DNA from: Aureococcus anophagefferens
Lineage: Eukaryota; Sar; Pelagophyceae; Pelagomonadales; Pelagomonadaceae
Assembly: GCF_000186865.1 (NCBI RefSeq)
Contig: NW_008705561.1
Location: 707,168 to 771,167 of the forward strand
Length of the DNA stretch: 64,000 bases
Direction: 5' to 3'
Program-made: the position numbers and the translations under genes
Notes under the pieces: generated by a model
What the model saw: the letters and a program-made list of their open reading frames with translations, nothing else
The model's database searches: none
Told to the model about the DNA's origin: nothing
In this document: positions 8,930 to 18,400 of the stretch, piece after piece
How the letters are laid out: the number at the start of each line of letters is the position of its first letter
Numbering within the stretch: position 1 is the stretch's first letter

Positions 8930-9907
8930 ATGAGCACCAAGACCCTCACTCCCGCGGAGCTCGCGCGGCGCGAGAAGCAAAAGGCGGCGCAGGCCGCGGC
9001 GAAGCTGCGCCAGGCCGCCGGCGCGCCGACGAAGAAGGAGCGCAAGAAGCGGAAGCGCGACGTCGCCGCGGGCGTCGCCCCCGAGCCGAAGAAGCCCAAT
9101 AACAGCGGCGCCAAGGCGAGCTCCGGCGGCGGCGCGGCGTGGCGCAAGCGCGAGTTCGCGGGGAAAGGGCGCAACGAGTTCAAGCGGAAGCGCGAGGCGG
9201 AGGACGAGCTCGCCGCCGAGGCCGCCGGGCGGACCGTGCACGACGTCGTCATCGTGCCCATCTTCTGGCGCACGCGGCCCGGCGAGGAGGACGCCGTCGT
9301 CGGCGAGGCCGAGCGCATCAAGCGTTTGATCGCCAAGGTCGGCGACACCAAGGTCAAGCTCGACGTCTGGGTCGACCGCACGCACAAGAAGTCGCCGGGC
9401 CAGAAGCTCCAGTTCTGGGAGGCCGTCGGCGTCAAGTGGCGCGTGGAGCTGGGCCCCGACGACGTCCGCGCGAAGCGGTGCGTCGTGAGCTGCGCGGGCG
9501 GCAGCGGCTACGAGTCGAACATCAAGGTCAAGGACGTGTCGTCCGTGCGCCGCGGCGCCATCTACCACGTGCTCCGCGACAAGCTCGGCATGGACAAGAT
9601 CCCCGACGACGTCGAGGAGAACCCGGAGCTCGACGCGAACCACGAGGAGGAGGCCGACAGCGCGGTCAAGAAGTGGAACGCGCTCTCCAACGCGCCGCGC
9701 CTCGCGGCGACGCGGCCCAAGCCGCCCAAGCTGAAGATCGACGTCCACGCCAAGCCCTCGAACAAGAAGACGACCTTCGGCGACGACGACCTCGACGACT
9801 CCCAGTACGCCCTCGGCGGCGACGGCGCCGACAGCGACAGCGACAGCGACGGCGACAGCGTCGAGGAGAAGAAGAAGAAGCAGGAGGGCATCTTCAAGTA
9901 CTACTAA
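8930..9907 (+). CDS. Nuclear-looking protein with class II tRNA-synthetase anticodon-binding fold
   Basis: 325 residues starting MSTKTLTPAELARREKQK. The first 95 residues are lysine/arginine-rich with bipartite nuclear-localisation-like stretches (KKERKKRKRD). Residues about 100-195 resemble the HGTP-type anticodon-binding domain of Pro/Thr/His/Gly tRNA synthetases: VVIVPIFWR, then WVDRTHKKSPGQKLQFWEAVGVKWRVELGP, then CVVSCA. No catalytic synthetase domain is present. The tail is acidic (SDSDSDGDS) and ends KQEGIFKYY. A role in RNA or ribosome biology is plausible but inferred. Stand-alone anticodon-binding domains are known in several eukaryotic proteins, so this need not be a synthetase fragment. 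Confidence 0.65.
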   Translation: MSTKTLTPAELARREKQKAAQAAAKLRQAAGAPTKKERKKRKRDVAAGVAPEPKKPNNSGAKASSGGGAAWRKREFAGKGRNEFKRKREAEDELAAEAAGRTVHDVVIVPIFWRTRPGEEDAVVGEAERIKRLIAKVGDTKVKLDVWVDRTHKKSPGQKLQFWEAVGVKWRVELGPDDVRAKRCVVSCAGGSGYESNIKVKDVSSVRRGAIYHVLRDKLGMDKIPDDVEENPELDANHEEEADSAVKKWNALSNAPRLAATRPKPPKLKIDVHAKPSNKKTTFGDDDLDDSQYALGGDGADSDSDSDGDSVEEKKKKQEGIFKYY

Positions 9908-9997
9908 GTGGGCGTGTTTTTGACGGCGTCGGGAGGGATGTTGAAGGGCTCGTTGAAGCCGCATTGCACTGGCAAAGTCTCAGGCTGCGTCGCTGCA

Positions 9998-10183
9998 ATG
10001 GGCGTAAACCAGAGCGCCCCGGACCAGCCGGGCGCCGAGCTCGACTCCTTCAGCGAGATCGACGAGAACGACGACGTCAGCGAATTGATGCCCCGCAACG
10101 AGGAGGCGGAGCTCGCCATCCTCAACGACTTCGTCGAGGCGCTCATCGACGTCGCGCCCCCGACATGGCCCCCGATGGCCTGA
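9998..10183 (+). CDS. Possible small acidic N-myristoylated protein, or first exon
   Basis: Frame of 61 residues starting MGVNQSAPDQPGAELDS, an MG start compatible with N-myristoylation. The composition (acidic, IDENDDVSEL, ELAILNDFVEALIDV) looks coding and unlike the arginine-rich shadow frames. Its TGA overlaps the ATG of the next gene (TGATG at 10181-10185). It may be a separate small protein or an exon joined to something further on by an intron I cannot place. Confidence 0.35.
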   Translation: MGVNQSAPDQPGAELDSFSEIDENDDVSELMPRNEEAELAILNDFVEALIDVAPPTWPPMA

Positions 10184-10941
10184 TGCGCTATCTGTTCCTC
10201 GTCGGCGCCGCCGGCGCGCTCGGCTGGTCGCGCGACTTCGCCGCCGAGCTCGCCGCGCGCCGGCTCGTCGCCGCGGACGCGCTCGCCGCCGCGGACGCGC
10301 TCTCCGCCGCGGCGCCCGGCGCGGCCGACGCGCTCGCGCCCGCCGCGGCCGCGGCGCTCGTCGAGGCGCACGCGCGCGACGACGCGGCGCGGCGCGACCG
10401 CCACGACGCCGTCGTCCGCGTCGTCGCCGCCGCCGCGCGCGCCGCCGCGCCGGGCGCCGAGGTCCGCGCCGACGCGCCGCTGTACGGATTCGTGCCGCCG
10501 GAACTGTTGAAGCCGTCGCCGGCGAAGGCGCGGCCGCTGAACCGCCGCGTGGACGTCACCGTGAGAGACGGCGACGCGTTCCGCTTCGCCGAGGTCACGG
10601 TCCTCGCGCGCGGCGACGGCGGCGCCCTCGACCGCGCCCTCGCGGAGAAGGCGGCCAAGTACGACGACCTGCCGACGGCGCCCGTCGTCGTCGCCGCCGA
10701 CGCCGTCTCGGGCGCGCTGCTGCCGGACGCGGACGCCGTCGCAAGCGCTCTGATCGCCGCGGCGCTCCTGCGGCCCGAGGCCGCGGACGCCTTCGCCGCG
10801 GACGTCGCCGCGGCGCTCGTCGCGCGCGCCGCGGCGCCCCTCCGCGACGCCGCGAAAAAGCCGAGGAAACGCGCGTTCGCCGCGCCGAAAAGGACGCGCC
10901 GCGCGCGCCGCGCGGCGAAGGATGATAACGTTACGAGCTGA
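10165..10941 (+). CDS. Unknown protein, possible PD-(D/E)XK-type nuclease fold
   Basis: 258 residues from ATG 10165, or 252 from the in-frame ATG at 10183 (MRYLFLVGAAGALGW, hydrophobic start). The middle has NRRVDVTVRDG, then FAEVTVLARGDGG, then LAEKAAKYDDLPTAPVVV, a spacing of Asp, Glu-Val-Thr and Lys-x3-Lys-Tyr like that in restriction-endonuclease-like domains of some retroelement proteins. The C-terminus is very basic (KKPRKRAFAAPKRTRR), fitting nucleic-acid binding or nuclear import. No reverse transcriptase or other partner domain is present. The nuclease reading is a weak pattern match; an ordinary unknown protein is equally possible. Confidence 0.4.
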   Translation: MAPDGLMRYLFLVGAAGALGWSRDFAAELAARRLVAADALAAADALSAAAPGAADALAPAAAAALVEAHARDDAARRDRHDAVVRVVAAAARAAAPGAEVRADAPLYGFVPPELLKPSPAKARPLNRRVDVTVRDGDAFRFAEVTVLARGDGGALDRALAEKAAKYDDLPTAPVVVAADAVSGALLPDADAVASALIAAALLRPEAADAFAADVAAALVARAAAPLRDAAKKPRKRAFAAPKRTRRARRAAKDDNVTS

Positions 10942-11068
10942 CGCAGCAAAGGGGGATGATAACGTGGTAGAAGACGTCGTAGAAGACGTTGTAGAAGACC
11001 GTCGTGTCCTTTGCGGACGCGCACGCCGGGAGGGCGGCCGCGAAAAAAGCTACGACGAGTCGTCGCAT
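10931..11068 (-). CDS. Possible short secreted peptide or orphan signal-peptide exon
   Basis: A 45-residue frame starting MRRLVVAFFAAALPACASA, a textbook signal peptide with an AxA cleavage site. A repeated VFYNVFYDVFYHV segment follows, encoded by tandem GTAGAAGAC units read on the other strand. It overlaps the last codons of the plus-strand gene ending at 10941. It may be the first exon of an unplaced gene, a tiny secreted peptide or chance. Confidence 0.25.
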   Translation of the reverse strand: MRRLVVAFFAAALPACASAKDTTVFYNVFYDVFYHVIIPLCCVSS

Positions 11069-11253
11069 GATCTCGAGATGAGTCGCATCAAATCCACAGG
11101 GGACAACTCGCTTCACCGTCGCCCTGAACGGCATATCTGAACGGCATGACATCGATTTGGATGAGAGAAAAGCGCACCAGAATCGCACAGCCGGTATTCC
11201 ACTCAGTCGTACGGAGAGCGGCGCAGCGCCGTGACGACGCGGGGCCGCACGCG
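10942..11253. other. Intergenic stretch before the PX gene
   Basis: 312 nt with lower GC than the flanking genes. It holds a short tandem repeat of a GTAGAAGAC unit (about 10968-11000), the possible signal-peptide frame on the minus strand, and a close repeat of the words GAACGGCAT / CTGAACGGCATGAC near 11125-11148. No other gene is supported. It must contain the promoter of the PX-domain gene. Confidence 0.45.
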
Positions 11254-12638
11254 ATGGCCGTCGCCTGCGCGGGCCACCTGCCCTTCAAGATCGGCGGCGC
11301 GACGTCGGACCCCATGTGCGCGCTCCACAAGCTGCGCTGGGGGTCGGACCCCCTCTTCTTCGCGGTGCCGAGGGACGACGCCCCCGAGGAGGCGCCGGCG
11401 TCGCCGGAGCCGGCGGCGGCGCCCCCCGCGCCCGGCGGCCTGAAGCGCACGCTGACGCGCGGCGGCATCGCGCCGGACGAGCCCGCGGCCGCCGTCGCCG
11501 CGGCCGCCGCGGCGCGGAGCGCGCCGTCGGACGCCGCGCCGGCCCTCGGCGTCTGCCCCGCGGAGCTCGAGAACGCGCTGAAGGAGATCTCGCACGCCCC
11601 CGAGCACGTGCTGCGCTACGGCCGCGGCTCGTCGCTCGGCATGCACCCGAGCCTCAGCAAGAGCGAGAGCGAGACGTCGGACGCAGGGCAGGACAAGGGT
11701 GATTCAACGTCGCTTCAACGTGAGTGTTCCGCGCGCGCCCGTTCTGGAAACAGCATCCACGCTTCGAGACCATTCCGAGAGATGATCGCTCGTCCAAAAG
11801 TCAGCCGAAACGAGTGGAAACCGGCCGAGAGAGGAGCCTTTGAAGTTGGGAATTTCGCACTCTTGTCCTGCCCAGGTCGGACGCGGGCGGCTGGGGCTTC
11901 TACAAGGACTGCGAGGGCACGCCCGGCGACAGCGCCTACCGCCTCGACGCTACGGCCCTGTCCAACCGCGAGACGCCCGACTACGTGCTCGAGGACAGTC
12001 TAGCCAATCAAGCGCTGTGGCACTCGACCGCGGGCTGCCGGCCCGCGCAGCCCGCGCACGAGCGGCGCCAGTTCGAGGAGCTCTGGGCCCAGAACCTGGC
12101 CAACTCCCAGGCGTCGGGCGGCGAGGCGCGGTCCGACTCGAACTCGAAGCGGCGGCGGGCTCTAGTCTGCGACCGCGCGCCGGTCGAGGTCGGCGGCGCG
12201 CAGCTCCTCCTCCGGGAGTCGTCGCCCTTCGGCACGTCCGTGACCAAGTCCTGGCGCTGCGACTGCTGCGGCGAGCTGACGTCCATCATGATCCGCATCC
12301 CCAAGTACCAGATCGTGCGCAAGGGCGGCAAGTCGCACGCGGAGTATCTGGTGGTCGCGCGGCTCGGCGCCGTGACGTTCGGCCTCTGGCGCCGCTTCGC
12401 GCACTTCACGGCGCTCCACGACAAGATCAGCAAGACCTTGGACAAGGACGACTACCAGAACACGCTCTGGTCCTGGCGCTGCCTCCGGCGCCGCCAGCGC
12501 TGGTTCCGCTGCCTCGACCGCGACTACCTCGCGCTCAAGTGCTTCCTCCTCGAGCGCTTCCTCCACGACGCGGTCTTCGAGTCCGCGTCGTCGACGCTCT
12601 TCGCCGACTTCCTCGAGATCACCCTCGCGCAGCCCTAG
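11254..12638 (+). CDS. PX-domain phosphoinositide-binding protein, interrupted by an introner
   Basis: Exons 11254-11675 and 11876-12638 join perfectly in frame to give 394 residues. The N-terminal half is alanine/proline-rich and probably disordered. A PX domain occupies about residues 265-390: IRIPKYQIVR, then LWRRFAHFTALHDKI, then the late helices YLALKCFLLERFLHDAVF and LFADFLEI. A Cys cluster (CDCCG) precedes it. PX domains bind phosphoinositides, mostly PI3P, on endosomes and related membranes; an endosomal role is inference. The intron is one complete 192-nt introner plus one copy of its 8-bp target duplication. The stop lies 11 nt from the convergent HEATR6-like stop. Confidence 0.8.
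11684..11875 (-). mobile_element. Introner element copy 1 (192 nt), in antisense orientation
   Basis: The element is flanked by an exact 8-bp target duplication GTCGGACG (11676-11683 and 11876-11883). Its ends are CAGGGCAGGACAAG and CTTGTCCTGCCCAG. The interior is the reverse complement of copies 2 and 3, which define the plus orientation. The spliced intron is 11676-11875 (200 nt): the GT donor comes from the target duplication and the CAG acceptor from the element end. Splicing restores the pre-insertion frame exactly. Confidence 0.92.
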
Positions 12639-12649
12639 CCGCGAACGAA

Positions 12650-15280
12650 TTAGAGCTCCTCGTCGTCGTCGCAGGCGCCGCGGCGCAGGAGCCGCGCGCG
12701 CGCGGCGAACTTGTCGAGCGTCGCCGCGAGGGCCCCGTCGGCCGCGAGCGCCGACGCGAGCTTGTCCAGCAGGCGCGGCACGGCACTCGGGTCCCCCCCG
12801 TCCGCGACGCGCGAGCAGAGCCAGACGTAGAGGAAGTCGAGGTGGTGCGCCAGGTCCGCGGCGACGAGCGCGTCCGCGCCCGCGGCCTCGAGGAGCGCCG
12901 CCGCGAGGGCCCCGAGCGCGTCGAAGAGCGCGGCCCGCTGCCGCGGCTCGTCGGGCCGCCGCGGCTCGCGGGACCCGCGCCTCCGGCCGGCGGCCGCCGG
13001 CGCGGCCGCGCGGGGGAAGGGCCCGTCGCCGTCCGCGCGCCGGAGCGCCGTGACGGCGCCGCGGAGCGCGTCGACGAACAGGCCCCCCGAGAGGCGACCG
13101 ACGGCGCCGCCGAGGCTCCGCGTCGCCGCGGCGAGCGCCTTGCGGTCGTCGGCGCCGTCGTCGCCGTCGTTCTCGCCGACGGCGAGGAAGCGCACGAGGA
13201 GCGCCGCGGCCGCCGCGAAGCGGCCGTCGTCGAGCGCGCCGACCGCGACGCCGAGCGCGCCGCACGCGTTGCGCCGCGTCTTCCGGTTCGCGCCGTCGAC
13301 GGCGCTCGCCGCCGCGGCCAGGAGCGCGTCGGCGAGGCCGTGGAACGACAGGTCCAGCGCCACGAGGTAGCCCGCGGCGCGGAGCGCGGACGCGGCGACC
13401 TTCACGGACGGCGCCTCGTCGGAGCTCCGGTCGCCGAGCGCGCCCAACACCGCGCCGGCCGCCGCCGCCGCCGCGGCCCGCGCGCTCGTCGACAGCGGCG
13501 CCGGACGCTCGAAGAGCGCCCGGCCGACGCAGCCCAGCCCGAAGGCGGCCTGGGCGCGGACGACGAGCGCGTGCGTTCCGTCGAGACGCCGCGCGAGCGC
13601 GGCCGTCGCGGTGTCCACCAGATCCCCGCCCGCGTACGCCGCGGCCGCGACGCCCAGCGCGCGGCACGCGGCCGCCGCGGCGTCGGCGTCGGCGTCGCGG
13701 GCGGCGACGTCGGCGACGGCGCGCGCGAGGTCCGTCGTCGACGCGTCGCGCGCGTCGAGCGCCGGGAACAAAAGCGCGCCCGCGCGGCAGCCCGCGCCGC
13801 GGACGCGCGCGGACGGGTCGCGGCACGACGCCGCGACGCGCCTCGCCGCCATAGCCGGGTCCGCGCCGAGCTTGTCCGCGAGCGTCGTGTCCTCCAGATC
13901 GAAGCACAGCGCCTCGAGGAGCGCCGCGGCCCAGTACCGCGGCGCCTCGAGCCGCTCCGTCGACGCGGCCTCGACCGCGGCGAAGATCGCGCCCGACTCC
14001 GCCGACAAGACGTCGCCGTGGTGCCGCGCGGCGGCGGCGACGCAGGCGAGGGCGTCGCCGCGCAAAGCCTCCGGCAACATCGCGTACGCGGCGACGAGGC
14101 GCCGCGCGATGCCGAAGCCGTCGCACGCGCCCGAGCACGCGCGCCGCGTCGCCGGGAACCCCGCGGCGAGCGCCGCCGCGAGCGCGCCGAGCGCCGCGCG
14201 CCGCGGCGCCGCGTGTTTCCCATCATCTAAGGCGACGTCGGCGCCGCGCTTCAGCAGCGCGAGGAGCGCCTCGAAGGCCGGGCCGTCGGACGGCGCCGCG
14301 TTCGCCGCTAACCCTTGCGCGGCGCCGAAGACCGCGCCCAGGACGTCGCCGTCGTCTTCCGCCGTCGCGCGCGCCGCCGCGACGTCGTAGAGCGCCCCGA
14401 TCGTCGCGACGATGGCCGGGCCGAAGCGGCTGTCGCTCCTCGCGTCCGCGTCGCCCGCGCGCGCGCAGACGACGCGCACGCCGCCGGGGCCCTCGACGAG
14501 CGCGCGGACGGCGAGCCAGGCGCGCCTCCGCGCCGCGGCGTCGCCGTGGGCGGCGGCGATAGCGGCGAGGGGCGCCGCGCCCCGGCGCGACGCCGGCAGG
14601 AAGAGGCGCCAGTGCGCGAGCATCGCGTTCGGAGCGAGGCGCGCGGCCGCGGCGACGGCGTCGAGCGCGTCGAAGAACTCGGGCTTCGGCGGCGCCTTCG
14701 CCGCCGCGGCGCCGCCGCGCGACGGGCCGAGGCGCCGCCGGGGCTTCGCCGGCGCGGCCTGCTTGTCGAGGCCCGGCGGCGCGGCGCGCGCGCCGGCCGC
14801 GGCGGCCGCGGCCTCGGCGGCGAGCGCGGCCGCCGCGCGCCGCGCGACGGGGCCGAGGTCGCCGGCGAGCCGCTCCGCCGGCGCGCCGCCCTGGGCGACG
14901 AGCGCGCCGAAGGCGCGGAAGACGTCGCGGCAGGCCGCGCCCTCGGGCCGCGCGGCCGCCTGGCGGCAGACCTCGCCGGCGAAGCCGCCGCGCGCGCGCG
15001 CGTCGCAGCGCCGCGCGGACACGCCGTCGACGGCGCAGCACTCCACGGCCAGCGCCAGCGCGTCGCGGCCGTCGCTCGGCGATTGCGTCGCCGCGGCGCC
15101 GTCGCAGAGCGCGCCGACGAGGCGGCTCAGCAGCTCGGCGTCGAGCTTGTCCAGCGACGCGCGCTGTGTCGCGGCGTGTGCGACGGCCTCGGCCAGCGTG
15201 ATCTTCTCGTCCGCCAGTTGCCGGCAGACGTTCAGGATGGCATCCGCCGGCGACGGCGGCGGCTCAGGAAGCGGCTCCAT
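12650..15280 (-). CDS. HEAT/ARM-repeat protein, HEATR6-like
   Basis: 876 residues, single exon as seen. Nearly the whole protein is alanine/leucine helical repeats. The order of conserved repeats resembles HEATR6: a segment on losing a repeat partner (FDALDAVAAAARLAPNAML), then DPSARVRGAGCRAGALLFP, VVRAQAAFGLGCVG, VKVAASALRAAGYLV, TRRNACGALGVAVG and a final helical cap with HHLDFLYVWLCS. HEATR6 is a poorly characterised eukaryotic scaffold, so no specific function can be given. The ATG lies 18 nt from the assembly gap, so further upstream exons cannot be excluded. It is convergent with the PX gene. Confidence 0.65.
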   Translation of the reverse strand: MEPLPEPPPSPADAILNVCRQLADEKITLAEAVAHAATQRASLDKLDAELLSRLVGALCDGAAATQSPSDGRDALALAVECCAVDGVSARRCDARARGGFAGEVCRQAAARPEGAACRDVFRAFGALVAQGGAPAERLAGDLGPVARRAAAALAAEAAAAAAGARAAPPGLDKQAAPAKPRRRLGPSRGGAAAAKAPPKPEFFDALDAVAAAARLAPNAMLAHWRLFLPASRRGAAPLAAIAAAHGDAAARRRAWLAVRALVEGPGGVRVVCARAGDADARSDSRFGPAIVATIGALYDVAAARATAEDDGDVLGAVFGAAQGLAANAAPSDGPAFEALLALLKRGADVALDDGKHAAPRRAALGALAAALAAGFPATRRACSGACDGFGIARRLVAAYAMLPEALRGDALACVAAAARHHGDVLSAESGAIFAAVEAASTERLEAPRYWAAALLEALCFDLEDTTLADKLGADPAMAARRVAASCRDPSARVRGAGCRAGALLFPALDARDASTTDLARAVADVAARDADADAAAAACRALGVAAAAYAGGDLVDTATAALARRLDGTHALVVRAQAAFGLGCVGRALFERPAPLSTSARAAAAAAAGAVLGALGDRSSDEAPSVKVAASALRAAGYLVALDLSFHGLADALLAAAASAVDGANRKTRRNACGALGVAVGALDDGRFAAAAALLVRFLAVGENDGDDGADDRKALAAATRSLGGAVGRLSGGLFVDALRGAVTALRRADGDGPFPRAAAPAAAGRRRGSREPRRPDEPRQRAALFDALGALAAALLEAAGADALVAADLAHHLDFLYVWLCSRVADGGDPSAVPRLLDKLASALAADGALAATLDKFAARARLLRRGACDDDEEL

Positions 15281-15297
15281 CGCGCCGGTTGATTTTA

Positions 15298-15347
15298 NNN
15301 NNNNNNNNNNNNNNNNNNNNNNNNNNNNNNNNNNNNNNNNNNNNNNN
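15298..15347. other. Assembly gap (50 N)
   Basis: Fifty Ns, probably of arbitrary length, lie between the divergent HEATR6-like and WW/IQ/ankyrin genes. The first exon or exons and promoter of the latter are probably missing here. Confidence 0.98.
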
Positions 15348-15428
15348 TGTCCTCTGCCGTATCAAAACGGCCTCGGCGCGCGCTACGGGGCTGCGTCTGG
15401 ATCCCCCGCGGCGGCGGGCCCGGCGTAG

Positions 15429-18400
15429 AGCGTCGACTCCGCGGAGGAGGACTTCGCCGACGAGGACGACCGCGTCGGCGTCTGGCGCCTCGCCCGCGGC
15501 GCGCCGCGGCTCATCCGCGCGCTCCTGGAGAAGGACGCCGCCATGAACTACCTCGGCGGGAGCCATGGCAGCTCCGCGTCCGACTTTGGCAGCACGAACA
15601 ACTCCCTCGCGACGACGATGCCCGGCTGGACGGGTGAGAACGCCCCGCCCCGCGCGCGACGCTCACGCTCACGCCCCCCGCCCCCGCAGAGGACCTGCAG
15701 AACCTCGACCTCGAGACCCAGAAGCTGCTCGCGAGCGTCCGCGGCGACGACAAGCCGAAGAAGCCGCCGAAGAAGAAGGAGAGCGACCCGAACGCGCGGA
15801 GCAGCGGCTACGGGTCGCAGCCGTCGACGAAGAAGCGGCGCGCGAAGCGCGCGGCGTCCGAGACGCCCCCGCGCGCGCCCAAGGCCGACCCGCCCATCGT
15901 GACGCGCGGCGGCGGCGACGAACTGGCGAAGAAGCCGCCGAGCTTCATGAAGCAGCTCAACGAGGCGCGCGGCACGCAGACGTCGAACCAAAACTCCGCG
16001 CGGAGCGACGGCGGCGACGAGAAGGTGTCCAAGCGCGCGAAGAAGGCGGCGGCGGACGCGCCCGCGCCGTCGACGCGGGGCAGCGGCCGCGCGAGCTCCG
16101 CGACGACGCGGTCCGCGACGCCCGCGACTCCCGACCCGCACGCGACGCGCGCCGTCGCCGAGGCCAACTCGCTCACCTTCGGCGCCCAGGAGGCGACGAT
16201 CCGCGACGGCAGCGACTCCTACGTGCCCCAGATCGGCGTGCGCCTCGCGGCCCTGGCCTCGGAGCGGAAGCGCCTGTCGATCATCGCGCGCGCGAACGCG
16301 GAGCAGGCCGTCGCCCAGGCCTACGCGGCCACGGAGAAGACCGCGCGGAGCCACCGGCTCAAGGAGGACATGGCCGCGCTGAACGTGCAGCGCGCCTTCC
16401 GCGGGCGCATCGGGCGGCGGTTGCACCACCTGAAGCGCGACGAGTCGGAGCTCCAGGCGGCCATCGAGAAGCGCTGGGTCGAGGTCTGCGACCGCGAGAC
16501 GGGCGAGTCGTGGTACTTTAACACGCTGACGCACACGTCGCAGTGGGACGCGCCCGACGCTTTGGAGGGCGTCGTGCCGAGTGGCGACGAGGTCGTGACG
16601 CTGCCGCCCGTGCACCCGCCTCCGGAGCGCGACGACGACGACGACCGCGACGGGAGCATCCGGCCGTCGAGCTCGAGCCTCTCCGAGGCGCGCGAGCTCG
16701 CGTCCGCGTACGTCGAGGTGGACCTGCCCGACGGCGCGCCGGGCGACAAGGTCGAGCTGCTGCACCGGGCCATGCGCAAGACGAACGTCGGCCCCCTGTC
16801 GTCGCTCGCGGACTCGCGGCGCATCCTCCGGGACACCGCGGGAGGCGGCGGCGACCGGTCGCGCGCGGCGACGGGGCTCCTCTCGCGGTCCGCGTCGGAG
16901 CCCATCGTCTCGGCGCTGCCCCCGGGCCCCGGCGCGTCGCTCTACGACGGCGAGGGCGACGACCTCGCGAACCCGAGCGTGCGCGGCGGCGTCGAGGAGG
17001 GCGGCATCAACAGCCACTTCGTGCTGCCCGACGGGTCCATGTCCAAGGTGCGCCTCCGCGAGGCGGTCCAGGAGACGCTGCGCACGCACAAGTTCGACAG
17101 CGTGCACACGCTCATGGCGAACCAGCGCCACGAGCTGCGCCAGGCGACGTTCCTCGACTACAGCGTCGAGACGGGCACGATCAACCAGGACACGCGCGAG
17201 CCGATCATGGGCTCCGACAAGACCATGATGGCCGCCGTGTCCGTGCTCGAGAGCAACAAGCAGCGCATCGAGGGCAAGCGGAGCCTCGAGGGCAAGTACA
17301 AGCACCGGGACAAGACCATGGCCATCCGCGACATCACGCACGACGGCTTCGACATCGACGAAATCGACGCGACGAAGACGGACGACCCCTTCGAGCTGCT
17401 CAAGCAGTCGGACGCGGAGCGCGAGGACCCGGGCGCGGGCTGGACGAAGCAGATCCCGTCGAAGATCTGCTTCAACTGCTGGTCCAGCGGCAAGCGCCAC
17501 TGCGCGCTCCACGCGGACGAGGACGAGGCCAAACTCAAGTCCGCGTCGGAGAGCTCGCTCATGTGCCAGAACTGGGACCTCGCCATTTTAGAGCGGCGCT
17601 ACCGGTCCGAGGAGATCCAGGAGCTCTTCCAAAAGTCCGTGAGCTCGCTGCGCTACGACCAGGAGCGCAAGACTTTTGTCGCGACGGTGGAGCAGAAGCA
17701 CCCCATCTACCGGGCCGTCTTCCACCACGTCGCGCGGTGCAACTTCACCATGCGGCGCAAGCTGCACCAGCGCACGTGGATCTTGAGCTTGGTGGAGGAG
17801 CTGCGGTGCGGCCACATCAAGGTCGAGGGCGCGGCCCAGAGCGGCAAGATGCTCCAGCTGCGGAATTCGCTGATGAACCACTCGTTCGTCAAGTCGTACA
17901 CGCGGAAGACGGCCGCGCTGCGGCCTTTGGGCCCCGTGACGGGCACGTCGCTGCCGGAGCGCACGGGCGCCGCCGTCTATCTGGCCAAGGCCCGCGCGGA
18001 CGACGAGCACTACTCCTACATCCGGTCGCCGCCCGTGCCGTTCCCCGTGAAGCTCTTCGAGCCCGTCGTCTACAACCTCCCGGCGCCGCGGACCATCCCC
18101 ATGCCCGAGCCGGACTACAGCTTCGAGGGGTCCGTGCTCGCGCGCAACAACAACATCCCCGAGGACCACATCGCGGCGTGGTTCGAGCGCCTGTCCGGCG
18201 CCGTGTCGCGCGACGCCGTCAACGCGGCCGCGGCGCAGATCCACACGCTGAGCCCCGTGCCGGGCATGGAGCTGCTGCGCCGCACCAAGTACCCGAGCCC
18301 CCACACGGTCAAGTTCGCGACCTTCTCCCGCAAGCCGACGCCGGGCAACAAAGCCGTCGGCGGCTTGGCCGCGGAGCTGACGGTCTACCAGCTCGTCCAG

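Noticed and set aside
8930..9907. Fragment of a prolyl- or threonyl-tRNA synthetase
   Set aside because: Only the anticodon-binding-like domain is present, flanked by its own basic start and acidic end; no class II catalytic motifs and no sign of truncation.
10181..10183. TGA at the end of the small acidic frame as a selenocysteine codon
   Set aside because: Reading through gives Ser/Pro/Arg-rich shadow residues, while another frame is clearly coding from 10165 or 10183.
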